A stretch of DNA of 15,855 bases from JBLMYQ01 sp050258375 (lineage in GTDB: Bacteria > Bacillota > Clostridia > Acetivibrionales > UBA4821), in NCBI GenBank assembly GCA_050258375.1, contig JBLMYQ010000046.1:1-15855 (forward strand), read 5' to 3'. This document shows, one piece after another, positions 1 to 5,474 of this stretch (position 1 is its first letter; each line of letters starts with the position of its first letter). A program made the position numbers and the translations under genes. The notes under the pieces are model-generated. The model was given only the letters and a program-made list of their open reading frames with translations, did not search any database and was not told the DNA's origin.

Positions 1-282
1 AATGCTTATAACATAGAAATTCAAAGGGTATTCAGACAAAATATTGATTCTTCTAAAAATATGATTATAAAAATAACAGATGAAAGACTTTTAAATTATA
101 CAGGAGGAATTGTTCAAGGAATGTCAGGAAGTCCAATTATACAGAATGGTAAATTGGTTGGTGCTGTAACTCATGTTTTAATAAATGATCCTACAAAGGG
201 TTATGCTATATTTATTGAGTCTATGATTCAGAAGGCTGATAATATATTTAACAATAAAGCAGAGATGCCTTCTGCAAGCTAA
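1..282 (+). CDS. spoIVB: SpoIVB-type serine peptidase, C-terminal part (5' end outside the window)
   Basis: The reading frame is open from base 1 and ends at TAA 280-282, so only the last 93 residues are present. They contain the S55-family active-site segment GGIVQGMSGSPII (fragment residues 35-47), with the GMSGSP serine motif, followed by a beta-strand-rich tail ending in a short acidic/polar extension. In Bacillus subtilis SpoIVB is made in the forespore, is secreted into the space between the two membranes, and cleaves SpoIVFA to trigger pro-sigma-K processing. That role is known for the family and inferred here. The PDZ domain and the rest of the catalytic residues would lie upstream of the window. 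Spo0A usually follows spoIVB. Here a convergent recombinase ends only 6 bases away and no spo0A is seen. A second paralogue elsewhere in the genome cannot be excluded. Confidence 0.9.
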   Translation, partial: NAYNIEIQRVFRQNIDSSKNMIIKITDERLLNYTGGIVQGMSGSPIIQNGKLVGAVTHVLINDPTKGYAIFIESMIQKADNIFNNKAEMPSAS

Positions 283-288
283 GCTTTA

Positions 289-1353
289 TTAATCACGAAG
301 CTTATATTCTTTAAGAGCTTTTCGTTTTCTTTCGATATTAAGCTCGGCGTAATGCTTCTTGGTTGTCTCCACACTTTTATGACCTAATAATTCGGCTACC
401 AGATATACATCTTCAACTTCATTATATAGATTAGTACCAAAGGTTCTTCTTAAAGCATGTGGTGTAATATTTTTTATAATGCCGCATTTTTTTGTGTATT
501 TTTTTATCATATTTCTCACAGACTTTTCATCCATACGACGTTCTTGCGTAGAAAGGAAAAATGCATTTTCAAATTCAGGGCTTAAGCCTTTAATTTGAAT
601 GCGTTCTTCATAATATCTTCTCAATGCACTAATAACCTCGTCATTACAAAAAATGATTTCTTCATTTTGACCTTTTCGGGTTACTTTAAAATGACTTTCC
701 TTAAAATTAATATCGCTTATGTTTAAGTTTACAAGCTCGGATACACGTATGCCTGTCCCCAGAAGCGTAGTAGCAATCGCCAAATCTCGAATCTTGGTTG
801 CTTCGTGAAAGGATTTTTCCTTTTTGGTAAGACCTGAGCCTTTCTCAATAGTATCTAAAAAATTAACAACTTCATCTACTGATAATTTGGATTTTATTCT
901 GTCATGGATTTTTGGCATTCTTACAAGCTGTGTAACATCTTTTTCAATTAGCTCGGATGAAAACAGATAATCAAACAATGAACGTAGAGAAGAGAGCTTA
1001 CGCATTTTTCCATGATTATCATTTTGAATGCTTAAGCTGACTGCTTTCCCGGTTCGGGTTTCATAGGATACAGAATAATTCTCAAGATAAAGAAGATAAT
1101 CTTCAATGTCAACCTTTTCCAATTTTTTAATATGTTCAAGAGTAAAATCCTTAATATTATTTACAGATTTATATTTAGGCAAGGTTTTAAGAAATTCAAG
1201 AAATATTTTTGAATCCTTGCAGTATGCAATCTTGGTATTAATTGCAGTAGTATTTTTGATATATCTTTGAACAAAATTAAAAATAAAATCCGGAAGCTCG
1301 GATAAGCGTTCACGTAATTCATCAAGCTTTTTTGTATTGCTGTTAATTGCCAT
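289..1353 (-). CDS. Tyrosine recombinase/integrase (XerC/XerD-like)
   Basis: A 354-residue site-specific tyrosine recombinase that would cut and rejoin DNA through a phosphotyrosine intermediate. Numbering from an upstream in-frame TTG (subtract 6 for the start chosen here), the catalytic set is complete: Arg209 in GTGIRVSEL, Lys233 in TRKGQ, His305 and Arg308 in HALRRTFG, His331 in LLGHKS and nucleophile Tyr341 in KKHY. The N-terminal half (about residues 20-160) is the helical SAM-like DNA-binding core domain. The start is ATG at 1353, because GAGGTG sits 6 bases upstream. The TTG at 1371 has no ribosome binding site and would bury this one. A strong promoter lies just upstream (TTGTCA-17-TATAAT). 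Its stop is 6 bases from that of spoIVB. It is longer than housekeeping XerC/XerD (about 300 residues), so a dedicated role is more likely than dif resolution. The target site is unknown; an inverted repeat at 1933-1960 is a speculative candidate. Confidence 0.93.
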   Translation of the reverse strand: MAINSNTKKLDELRERLSELPDFIFNFVQRYIKNTTAINTKIAYCKDSKIFLEFLKTLPKYKSVNNIKDFTLEHIKKLEKVDIEDYLLYLENYSVSYETRTGKAVSLSIQNDNHGKMRKLSSLRSLFDYLFSSELIEKDVTQLVRMPKIHDRIKSKLSVDEVVNFLDTIEKGSGLTKKEKSFHEATKIRDLAIATTLLGTGIRVSELVNLNISDINFKESHFKVTRKGQNEEIIFCNDEVISALRRYYEERIQIKGLSPEFENAFFLSTQERRMDEKSVRNMIKKYTKKCGIIKNITPHALRRTFGTNLYNEVEDVYLVAELLGHKSVETTKKHYAELNIERKRKALKEYKLRD

Positions 1354-1385
1354 ACTAAACACCTCTAACAAAAATATCTAAATAA

Positions 1386-1414
1386 ATTATACTATGATTA
1401 GCTTAGTTTGACAA
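1386..1414 (-). promoter_or_regulatory. Sigma-A-type promoter of the tyrosine recombinase
   Basis: Read on the minus strand: -35 TTGTCA (1414-1409, 5 of 6 matches), a 17-base spacer, and -10 TATAAT (1391-1386, perfect). The expected start of transcription is about 30 bases upstream of the recombinase ATG. Its -35 box overlaps, base for base on the opposite strand, the -35 box of the divergent promoter at 1408-1436. Confidence 0.75.
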
Positions 1415-1436
1415 AGAAATAAAAAAATGATAAATT
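1408..1436 (+). promoter_or_regulatory. Sigma-A-type promoter of the 98-residue orphan gene
   Basis: Perfect -35 TTGACA at 1408-1413, a 17-base spacer, and a weaker -10 TAAATT at 1431-1436 (4 of 6 matches). This would give a leader of about 60 bases before the GTG at 1502. The -35 overlaps that of the divergent recombinase promoter, so the two polymerases cannot bind at once. Confidence 0.6.
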
Positions 1437-1501
1437 ATCAACGTATGGATTTTTATATTTTTCATAAAGCCTTATCAATAATTTGAAAGGAGGATGATTT
1501 C

Positions 1502-1798
1502 GTGAGCATTAGTGAATCGATAATTAAAGGTTCGCATGGATTTTCTGTTGATGGTATTTTAACAGGTTTTTATCAGGATTATTTTTTACTTTCTGAAAAA
1601 TCAAAAATCACAGGCTACTCAATACAAAATGGTTGCTTTTTTGTATATTTTGAATATCCCGGAAAATGCCAGCTTGAAATTGATAGTATACCCCAAAAAG
1701 CATATTTGCTTGATGCTGAAGTTTTTATTAATCTGCTTGAATGTCAGGCCACCGCTGGAAAACAAAAATTTTTGGATACCTGTATGACCAAGCAATAG
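1502..1798 (+). CDS. Hypothetical protein of 98 residues
   Basis: I do not recognise this protein. It starts at GTG with a near-perfect ribosome binding site, AAAGGAGGA (GGAGG at 1489-1493), 8 bases upstream, and has its own promoter and a terminator at 1848-1885, so it is probably a real single-gene unit. The product is soluble-looking, with no signal peptide, membrane segment or obvious helix-turn-helix. The N-terminal half is rich in aromatic and glycine residues (FYQDYFLL, FFVYFEYPG) and looks beta-stranded. The C-terminal third (from about residue 68) looks helical. Cysteines fall at about residues 45, 56, 81 and 94. It is divergent from the tyrosine recombinase and shares its control region, so a link with that enzyme (accessory or directionality factor) is possible. 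That is inference from position only. Confidence 0.72.
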   Translation: MSISESIIKGSHGFSVDGILTGFYQDYFLLSEKSKITGYSIQNGCFFVYFEYPGKCQLEIDSIPQKAYLLDAEVFINLLECQATAGKQKFLDTCMTKQ

Positions 1799-1847
1799 AT
1801 GAAGAGTGGGAAAATAGCTAAAAAATAAAATACAGATATAAATTTTG

Positions 1848-1885
1848 AAAAGAAAGTGGAGTTTTAATAGACCCCACTTTCTTTT
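1848..1885. terminator. Bidirectional rho-independent terminator
   Basis: An 11-bp perfect stem, AAAGAAAGTGG (1849-1859) with CCACTTTCTTT (1874-1884), is flanked by T-rich tracts on both strands. On the plus strand it follows the 98-residue gene. On the minus strand it would stop transcripts coming through barstar, and there the stem grows by three more pairs including one G-U. Confidence 0.75.
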
Positions 1886-1895
1886 TATTACACTT

Positions 1896-1931
1896 TATCT
1901 ATTCTAAAAAGTTTTCTTTACAGAATAGATA
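1896..1931. repeat. 10-bp perfect inverted repeat with 16-base spacer
   Basis: TATCTATTCT (1896-1905) is repeated as AGAATAGATA (1922-1931). The spacer can add an inner AAAG/CTTT pairing. It is not followed by a T-tract on either strand, so it is a weak terminator candidate. It could be a binding site or a structural RNA element. Confidence 0.55.
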
Positions 1932-1932
1932 G

Positions 1933-1960
1933 ATATAACCGATGCCCTCTTCGATTATAT
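1933..1960. repeat. 10-bp inverted repeat with 8-base spacer, possible recombination core
   Basis: ATATAACCGA (1933-1942), an 8-base spacer TGCCCTCT, then TCGATTATAT (1951-1960). Nine of ten positions are complementary, and the tenth is a G-U pair in minus-strand RNA. Two roughly 10-bp arms around a 6-8 bp centre is the geometry of tyrosine-recombinase core sites, and such an enzyme is encoded about 600 bases away. The geometry is seen; the function is a guess. Confidence 0.45.
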
Positions 1961-2000
1961 GAAAACAACGAAATAATTCAACTTTTATCGTCTCTACCCT

Positions 2001-2056
2001 AAATAAAATAAATTATTTTATTTTTTATTTTTACATTAAAATAATTTATTTTATTT
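2001..2056. repeat. 20-bp perfect all-A/T inverted repeat spanning the barstar stop
   Basis: The arm at 2001-2020 (AAATAAAATAAATTATTTTA) is matched exactly by its reverse complement at 2037-2056, with a 16-base T-rich loop. The second arm runs over the barstar stop codon (2046-2048). A 20-bp stem made only of A and T could still form a hairpin at the 3' end of the barnase/barstar message. Confidence 0.8.
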
Positions 2057-2318
2057 CATAAGAAAATCCTTGAAATTCATTTTTTGCATCTTCGAACAAT
2101 TTTATAACTTTTTCAGCATAATCTCCTAAAAATTCTTTGGATATGTGAAAATCTTGCCATATAATCACTAAGGGGTCTTCTATTTCTTCGCTTAAAACGT
2201 CCCACAGAGCGTCGAGATTTTCACCATAATAGTCAGGCAGCTCAAGCTCTGCTTTTAGTATATTATGAAGTGCTTTTTTGCTTGTAATTTGACTTCCTTT
2301 TAAGATAACCCTTTTCAT
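2046..2318 (-). CDS. Barstar-family ribonuclease inhibitor (immunity protein)
   Basis: A 90-residue protein, the length of Bacillus amyloliquefaciens barstar. The inhibitory helix LPDYYGENLDALWD (residues 27-40) is conserved, including the two acidic residues that plug the barnase active site (Asp36 and Asp40 here, equivalent to Asp35 and Asp39) and Tyr30. The two cysteines of classical barstar are not conserved (valine at 41). It has no signal peptide, so it acts in the cytoplasm and neutralises ribonuclease before export. The start ATG at 2318 has AAGGAG 7 bases upstream. It lies 14 bases downstream of the barnase stop in the same orientation, so the two are almost certainly cotranscribed. 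The order toxin then inhibitor leaves the inhibitor dependent on the toxin's promoter unless it has its own, which I do not see. The 3' end is embedded in the inverted repeat at 2001-2056. Confidence 0.93.
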   Translation of the reverse strand: MKRVILKGSQITSKKALHNILKAELELPDYYGENLDALWDVLSEEIEDPLVIIWQDFHISKEFLGDYAEKVIKLFEDAKNEFQGFSYEIK

Positions 2319-2332
2319 GTTATTCTCCTTAA

Positions 2333-2875
2333 TTAATATATCCTTTGAAAGGTTTTATAATGGTCAGCTGTTTTATAAATTAAACCATCATTTGAATAAA
2401 GAATTCTTTTTGAATTTCTAAATCCGGATTTATAATCAGCATCAGCCTCTCTCCAAATTCTTCCAGTTTTATTAGGTAATACTTTTTCTCTGTTTGTAAA
2501 AATATCTCCTCCAATACTTTTTCCCGGAGCTACTTTAGCAAGATTTCCTTTTTTTGAATCCCAGCCTAACCTTTTAGCTTGTGCTTTAGTAATAAAATTA
2601 CTTGGTAATTTACCGTTTGCTTTTATGTAATCGGCTACTTCTTTGAAACTAGTTAAGGGTTTTTTAATTACTTTTTTTACTGCTGTTTTAGTTGTGGCAT
2701 TATCAGTACGATCAAATGGATTATCTACCTTTACCTTCATTTCACGGTCATATTTTTTATCATTCGCTTCTCTTAAGTCTCCATATGTTAAATCTCCATA
2801 TGTTGAGCAGCCGGCTATGAATAATGAAAGAGCTATCAATAGCATTGCGAGTATATACTTCAAATACTTTTTCAT
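2333..2875 (-). CDS. Barnase-type guanyl-specific ribonuclease with lipoprotein signal
   Basis: A 180-residue protein whose last 107 residues (about 74-180) are a clear barnase domain. It cleaves RNA after G. The family's catalytic and binding residues are all present: Lys97 in FITK, Glu143 in WREAD (general base), Arg153 and Arg157 in FRNSKR, and His172 in DHYKTF (general acid). Residues 1-23 form a lipoprotein signal peptide: MKKYLKY, a hydrophobic stretch, then lipobox IAGC with Cys23. A charged linker of about 50 residues follows, beginning with a tandem TYGDL-TYGDL repeat. Classical barnase is freely secreted, so membrane tethering is unusual. The start is ATG at 2875, because GAAGG lies 8 bases upstream and this gives a normal signal peptide. 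A TTG 39 bases further up has no support. Barstar follows immediately. The likely role is exported toxin or RNA scavenging; inference only. Confidence 0.94.
   Translation of the reverse strand: MKKYLKYILAMLLIALSLFIAGCSTYGDLTYGDLREANDKKYDREMKVKVDNPFDRTDNATTKTAVKKVIKKPLTSFKEVADYIKANGKLPSNFITKAQAKRLGWDSKKGNLAKVAPGKSIGGDIFTNREKVLPNKTGRIWREADADYKSGFRNSKRILYSNDGLIYKTADHYKTFQRIY
2776..2804 (-). repeat. 15-bp tandem duplication in the barnase linker
   Basis: Two nearly identical 15-base units (AGTCTCCATATGTT and AATCTCCATATGTT at a 15-base period on the plus strand) encode TYGDL-TYGDL just after the lipidated cysteine. It looks like recent slippage that lengthened the linker. Confidence 0.7.
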
Positions 2876-2932
2876 GGTATTTACCTTCTTTCTTAAGTAA
2901 TTCTCATTATTCAAGATTATTTACACTATTTA

Positions 2933-2938
2933 ATTATA
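2933..2938 (-). promoter_or_regulatory. Candidate -10 box upstream of barnase
   Basis: A perfect TATAAT on the minus strand lies about 58 bases upstream of the barnase start. No good -35 is found at 16-18 bases, so the promoter may be weak or activator-dependent. Read-through from asnB is also possible because no hairpin terminator lies between the two. Confidence 0.35.
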
Positions 2939-2961
2939 CTATATTTTTTCCAAATCATCAT

Positions 2962-4806
2962 CTAAATAATAATTTTTACCTTATATTTTAGCAGCCATTG
3001 ATTAATTTGAATAATATAGGCATAGAGCTGAGGTATATTCATCAATTGTCCAAACCAAGGAGAAGCTGTTTTAGATATGTCGTTGTTAAGCATATTTAAT
3101 AAATATCCTTTATCAACCAATGAGTGTATTGGCATGCTGGTATCCTCAAGTATTGATTTCAATGCATCGCTAACGGCTTTCAGGTATGATGGGTTATGAG
3201 TTTTGGGATAAGGGCTTTTTTTTCGTTCAATAATACTATTTGGTAGATATCCCTTTAAAGATTCTCTTAATAATCCTTTTTCTCTATTGTTCAGATATTT
3301 AATTTTCCACGGAATATTCCAAACATATTCCATTAATCTATGATCACAAAATGGTACTCGTACTTCTAAGCCTGTAGCCATGCTCATTCTATCTTTTCTA
3401 TCAAGCAGGGTTGTCATAAACCATTTTAAGTTTAAGTAAAAAATTTGCTTCATTTTTGCTTCACCAGGTTCTTCTCCTACTGTTTTTGGTATCTCATCCA
3501 ATGTTTCTTTATACCTTGCTTCAATATATTCATAGATATCAATTTTTTCACGCAGATATGGAACCATGAGATTTTTTCTGAGTACTATATTTCTTGACCA
3601 CGGAAAAGTATCACTATTGATTAATTCATCATTTGTAAACCAAGGATATCCGCCAAATATTTCATCAGCACATTCGCCGGATAAAGCTACTGTTGCATGT
3701 TTTTTAACCTCTTTACAGAAAAGCAGCAAGGATGAATCAATATCTGCCATTCCCGGAAGGTCTCTGGCAAATAAAGCATCATCTAATGCAGCGTATAACT
3801 GTGGTGTATCAATTGTAATATAATGATGTTGAGTTCCGTATATTTTTGAAACAGTTTCAATCCATATTTCATCTGAATCTGGCTCGAATGAGTTGGGTGA
3901 AAAATATTTATTGTTATCCTTATAGTTTATCGAAAACGTATGCAGCTGATTACCATTCTTGTTAAATTCATTTGCAGCAACAGCCGTAATTGCGCTTGAA
4001 TCCAGTCCGCCAGACAGGAATGTACATACTGGTACATCAGCTGTAAGCTGTCTGGTTATTGCATTTTTAAGTAACTCTTTTAAGGCTATGATAGTTGTAG
4101 GAATATCATCTATGTGCACTTTATTAGTTAAATCCCAATACTTATTTATTTTTATTCCATTTTTATTAAATGTCATAGAGTATCCTGGTTTTAATTCATG
4201 TATGTTTTTAAACACTGCATATCCAGGAGTGCGGGCCGGTCCAATCAATAATAGTTCGGAAATTCCATTTATGTCAATTTCGGCTTTCATTTCGGGATGA
4301 GCAAGTATTGATTTTATTTCGGAAGCAAATATCAATCCGTTGGGAACTATAGTATAGAATAATGGCTTAACACCTGCCCTATCACGAGCAAGGAACATTG
4401 TTTGATTATTATTGTCCCAAACTCCAAATGCGTATATCCCATTCAGTTTATCCACACAGCCTTCTTTCCATTCTATATATGAAACCAAAAGAACTTCTGT
4501 ATCGGATTTTGAAATGAATCGGTATCCTTTTTCAATGAGCTCATTTCTTAATTCATTAGTGTTATACAACTCACCATTGTAGGTAATGATATATTTATTA
4601 TTTGATATATCCTTTATCATTGGCTGACTTCCACCTTCAGGGTCAACAACAGTAAGCCTTCTGTGACCTATTAGCGCATATTCTGATATCCATATTCCCT
4701 CATTATCAGGACCTCTGTGGCTAAGAAGCCTTGTCATTTTGAGTATAGTATCTCTATGCTCCTTTAGATTTGTTTTCCAATCAATCCATCCAACTATTCC
4801 ACACAA
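2962..4806 (-). CDS. asnB: Asparagine synthetase, glutamine-hydrolysing
   Basis: A 614-residue enzyme that converts aspartate, glutamine and ATP to asparagine, glutamate, AMP and pyrophosphate in the cytoplasm. The N-terminal class II glutaminase domain (about residues 1-200) begins MCGIVGWIDW, with Cys2 as the nucleophile exposed after Met removal. RLLSHRGPDNEG and the YNGELYN segment bind glutamine. The synthetase domain carries the ATP pyrophosphatase loop SGGLDSS at 265-271 and SGECADEIFGGYPWF further on. The start is taken as TTG at 4806. GGAGTG sits 6-7 bases upstream, and only this start puts Cys at position 2. A GTG three codons earlier lies inside the ribosome binding site and would block the nucleophile. 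The length is like that of B. subtilis AsnO (YisO), which has a sporulation role, but I cannot separate the paralogues from sequence alone. A promoter is proposed at 4878-4905. Confidence 0.95.
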   Translation of the reverse strand: MCGIVGWIDWKTNLKEHRDTILKMTRLLSHRGPDNEGIWISEYALIGHRRLTVVDPEGGSQPMIKDISNNKYIITYNGELYNTNELRNELIEKGYRFISKSDTEVLLVSYIEWKEGCVDKLNGIYAFGVWDNNNQTMFLARDRAGVKPLFYTIVPNGLIFASEIKSILAHPEMKAEIDINGISELLLIGPARTPGYAVFKNIHELKPGYSMTFNKNGIKINKYWDLTNKVHIDDIPTTIIALKELLKNAITRQLTADVPVCTFLSGGLDSSAITAVAANEFNKNGNQLHTFSINYKDNNKYFSPNSFEPDSDEIWIETVSKIYGTQHHYITIDTPQLYAALDDALFARDLPGMADIDSSLLLFCKEVKKHATVALSGECADEIFGGYPWFTNDELINSDTFPWSRNIVLRKNLMVPYLREKIDIYEYIEARYKETLDEIPKTVGEEPGEAKMKQIFYLNLKWFMTTLLDRKDRMSMATGLEVRVPFCDHRLMEYVWNIPWKIKYLNNREKGLLRESLKGYLPNSIIERKKSPYPKTHNPSYLKAVSDALKSILEDTSMPIHSLVDKGYLLNMLNNDISKTASPWFGQLMNIPQLYAYIIQINQWLLKYKVKIII

Positions 4807-4877
4807 GATAATCACTCCAAGATAATATTCCTATTATTAATATGCAAAAATCAATACTTTGATGACCTGACTGAGAA

Positions 4878-4905
4878 GTTATAACATAAAAAAACAGTAA
4901 CTCAA
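4878..4905 (-). promoter_or_regulatory. Candidate extended -10 promoter of asnB
   Basis: On the minus strand: TTGAGT (4905-4900), a 16-base spacer, and TGT-TATAAC (extended -10, box at 4883-4878). The -35 lies in the loop of the upstream terminator hairpin. The leader would be about 65 bases. Confidence 0.4.
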
Positions 4906-4930
4906 AACAGGTTACTGGTTTTTTTATGTT
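4883..4930 (-). terminator. Rho-independent terminator of the Pro/Gly-rich gene
   Basis: CAGTAAC (4895-4901) pairs with GTTACTG (4911-4917). The stem is extended by A/T tracts so that AACAT...ATGTT also pair. On the minus strand it begins 14 bases after the stop at 4944 and is followed by a run of seven T. The mirrored A/T tracts make it usable in both directions. Confidence 0.8.
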
Positions 4931-4943
4931 ATTAATAAAATTG

Positions 4944-5387
4944 TTATACACATTGAAAATAATCGATTAAATTTAAATCAATTCCAAAAAATCTCCATGA
5001 AAAACCATTCCATCTGAAGCCTGCAGCAGACCTTGGTCCAACAAATATAAGCCATGCCCAAAACGGTCTTCCAAAACGAGGATAGATAACTGTAAATCTA
5101 TACAAGCATCCGGCAATTGCTCCAGGGTCAACGGCAAATACTGCTCCAGCAGGCATATGAGGCTTGGCTGGTATCATTGCTGGCGGTGGCCCCGGAGGTG
5201 CATTCATGCCCATGCCTGTTCCCCCCTGCGGCATACCCGGTGGTTGCTGCATCGGTCCCTGCATCCCCCCTCCTATGCCGGGCGGAAATTCAAATTCTCC
5301 ACCACTGGGAAATCCATCAAAGCCAGGTACTATTGGCGGGATAAACTGCCTATCATCATAATAATCATCATCGTAGTAATCCCACAT
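4944..5387 (-). CDS. Pro/Gly-rich protein with conserved-looking aromatic C-terminal domain; possible spore surface protein
   Basis: I do not recognise a named family with confidence. The 147-residue product has three parts. Residues 1-15 are an acidic, tyrosine-rich tip (WDYYDDDYYDD). Residues about 16-80 are a low-complexity Pro/Gly/Met/Gln region with collagen-like character but no strict G-X-Y repeat. Residues about 88-147 are a compact aromatic domain (GCLYRFTVIYPRFGRPFW, FVGPRSAAGFRW, FFGIDLNLIDYF) with Cys94 and Cys146. There is no signal peptide or membrane helix. The start ATG at 5387 has AGAGGAGAG upstream. It has its own promoter, which resembles a sigma-K site (5420-5448), and its own terminator. 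Composition plus this promoter suggest a mother-cell protein deposited on the spore coat or exosporium; this is inference. The gene is less AT-rich than its neighbours because of the Gly/Pro codons. Confidence 0.8.
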   Translation of the reverse strand: MWDYYDDDYYDDRQFIPPIVPGFDGFPSGGEFEFPPGIGGGMQGPMQQPPGMPQGGTGMGMNAPPGPPPAMIPAKPHMPAGAVFAVDPGAIAGCLYRFTVIYPRFGRPFWAWLIFVGPRSAAGFRWNGFSWRFFGIDLNLIDYFQCV

Positions 5388-5419
5388 TTATTATACTCTC
5401 CTCTTATATTCTTTAGTAT

Positions 5420-5448
5420 TATAATATGAGAGGATTCATAATGCGGTT
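5420..5448 (-). promoter_or_regulatory. Sigma-K-like mother-cell promoter
   Basis: On the minus strand: AACC (5448-5445), a 16-base spacer, then CATATTATA (5428-5420). The published B. subtilis sigma-K consensus is (A/C)AC(A/C), about 16 bases, CATAnnnTA, so all defined positions match. Start of transcription would be near 5412, just before the ribosome binding site. A vegetative reading (TATAAT) exists but has no -35. Confidence 0.55.
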
Positions 5449-5474
5449 ACATAAATATATTTTAACGTAAAGTA

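Noticed and set aside
283..310. Terminator between spoIVB and the recombinase (AAGCTT repeated)
   Set aside because: The repeat is just two copies of a self-complementary hexamer, without a GC-rich stem or T-tract.
1354..1371. Upstream TTG start for the recombinase
   Set aside because: It lacks a ribosome binding site, and translation from it would run through GAGGTG, which is well placed for ATG 1353.
2643..2900. 85-residue open frame on the plus strand opposite barnase
   Set aside because: It is the antisense shadow of a well-supported barnase gene, with no ribosome binding site and no domain.
4807..4860. Sigma-E-type promoter upstream of asnB (GCATATT as -35)
   Set aside because: No acceptable CATACA-like -10 lies at the required distance.
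5117..5429. Three overlapping plus-strand open frames opposite the Pro/Gly-rich gene
   Set aside because: They arise from the Gly/Pro codon bias of the minus-strand gene, which has its own promoter, ribosome binding site and terminator.
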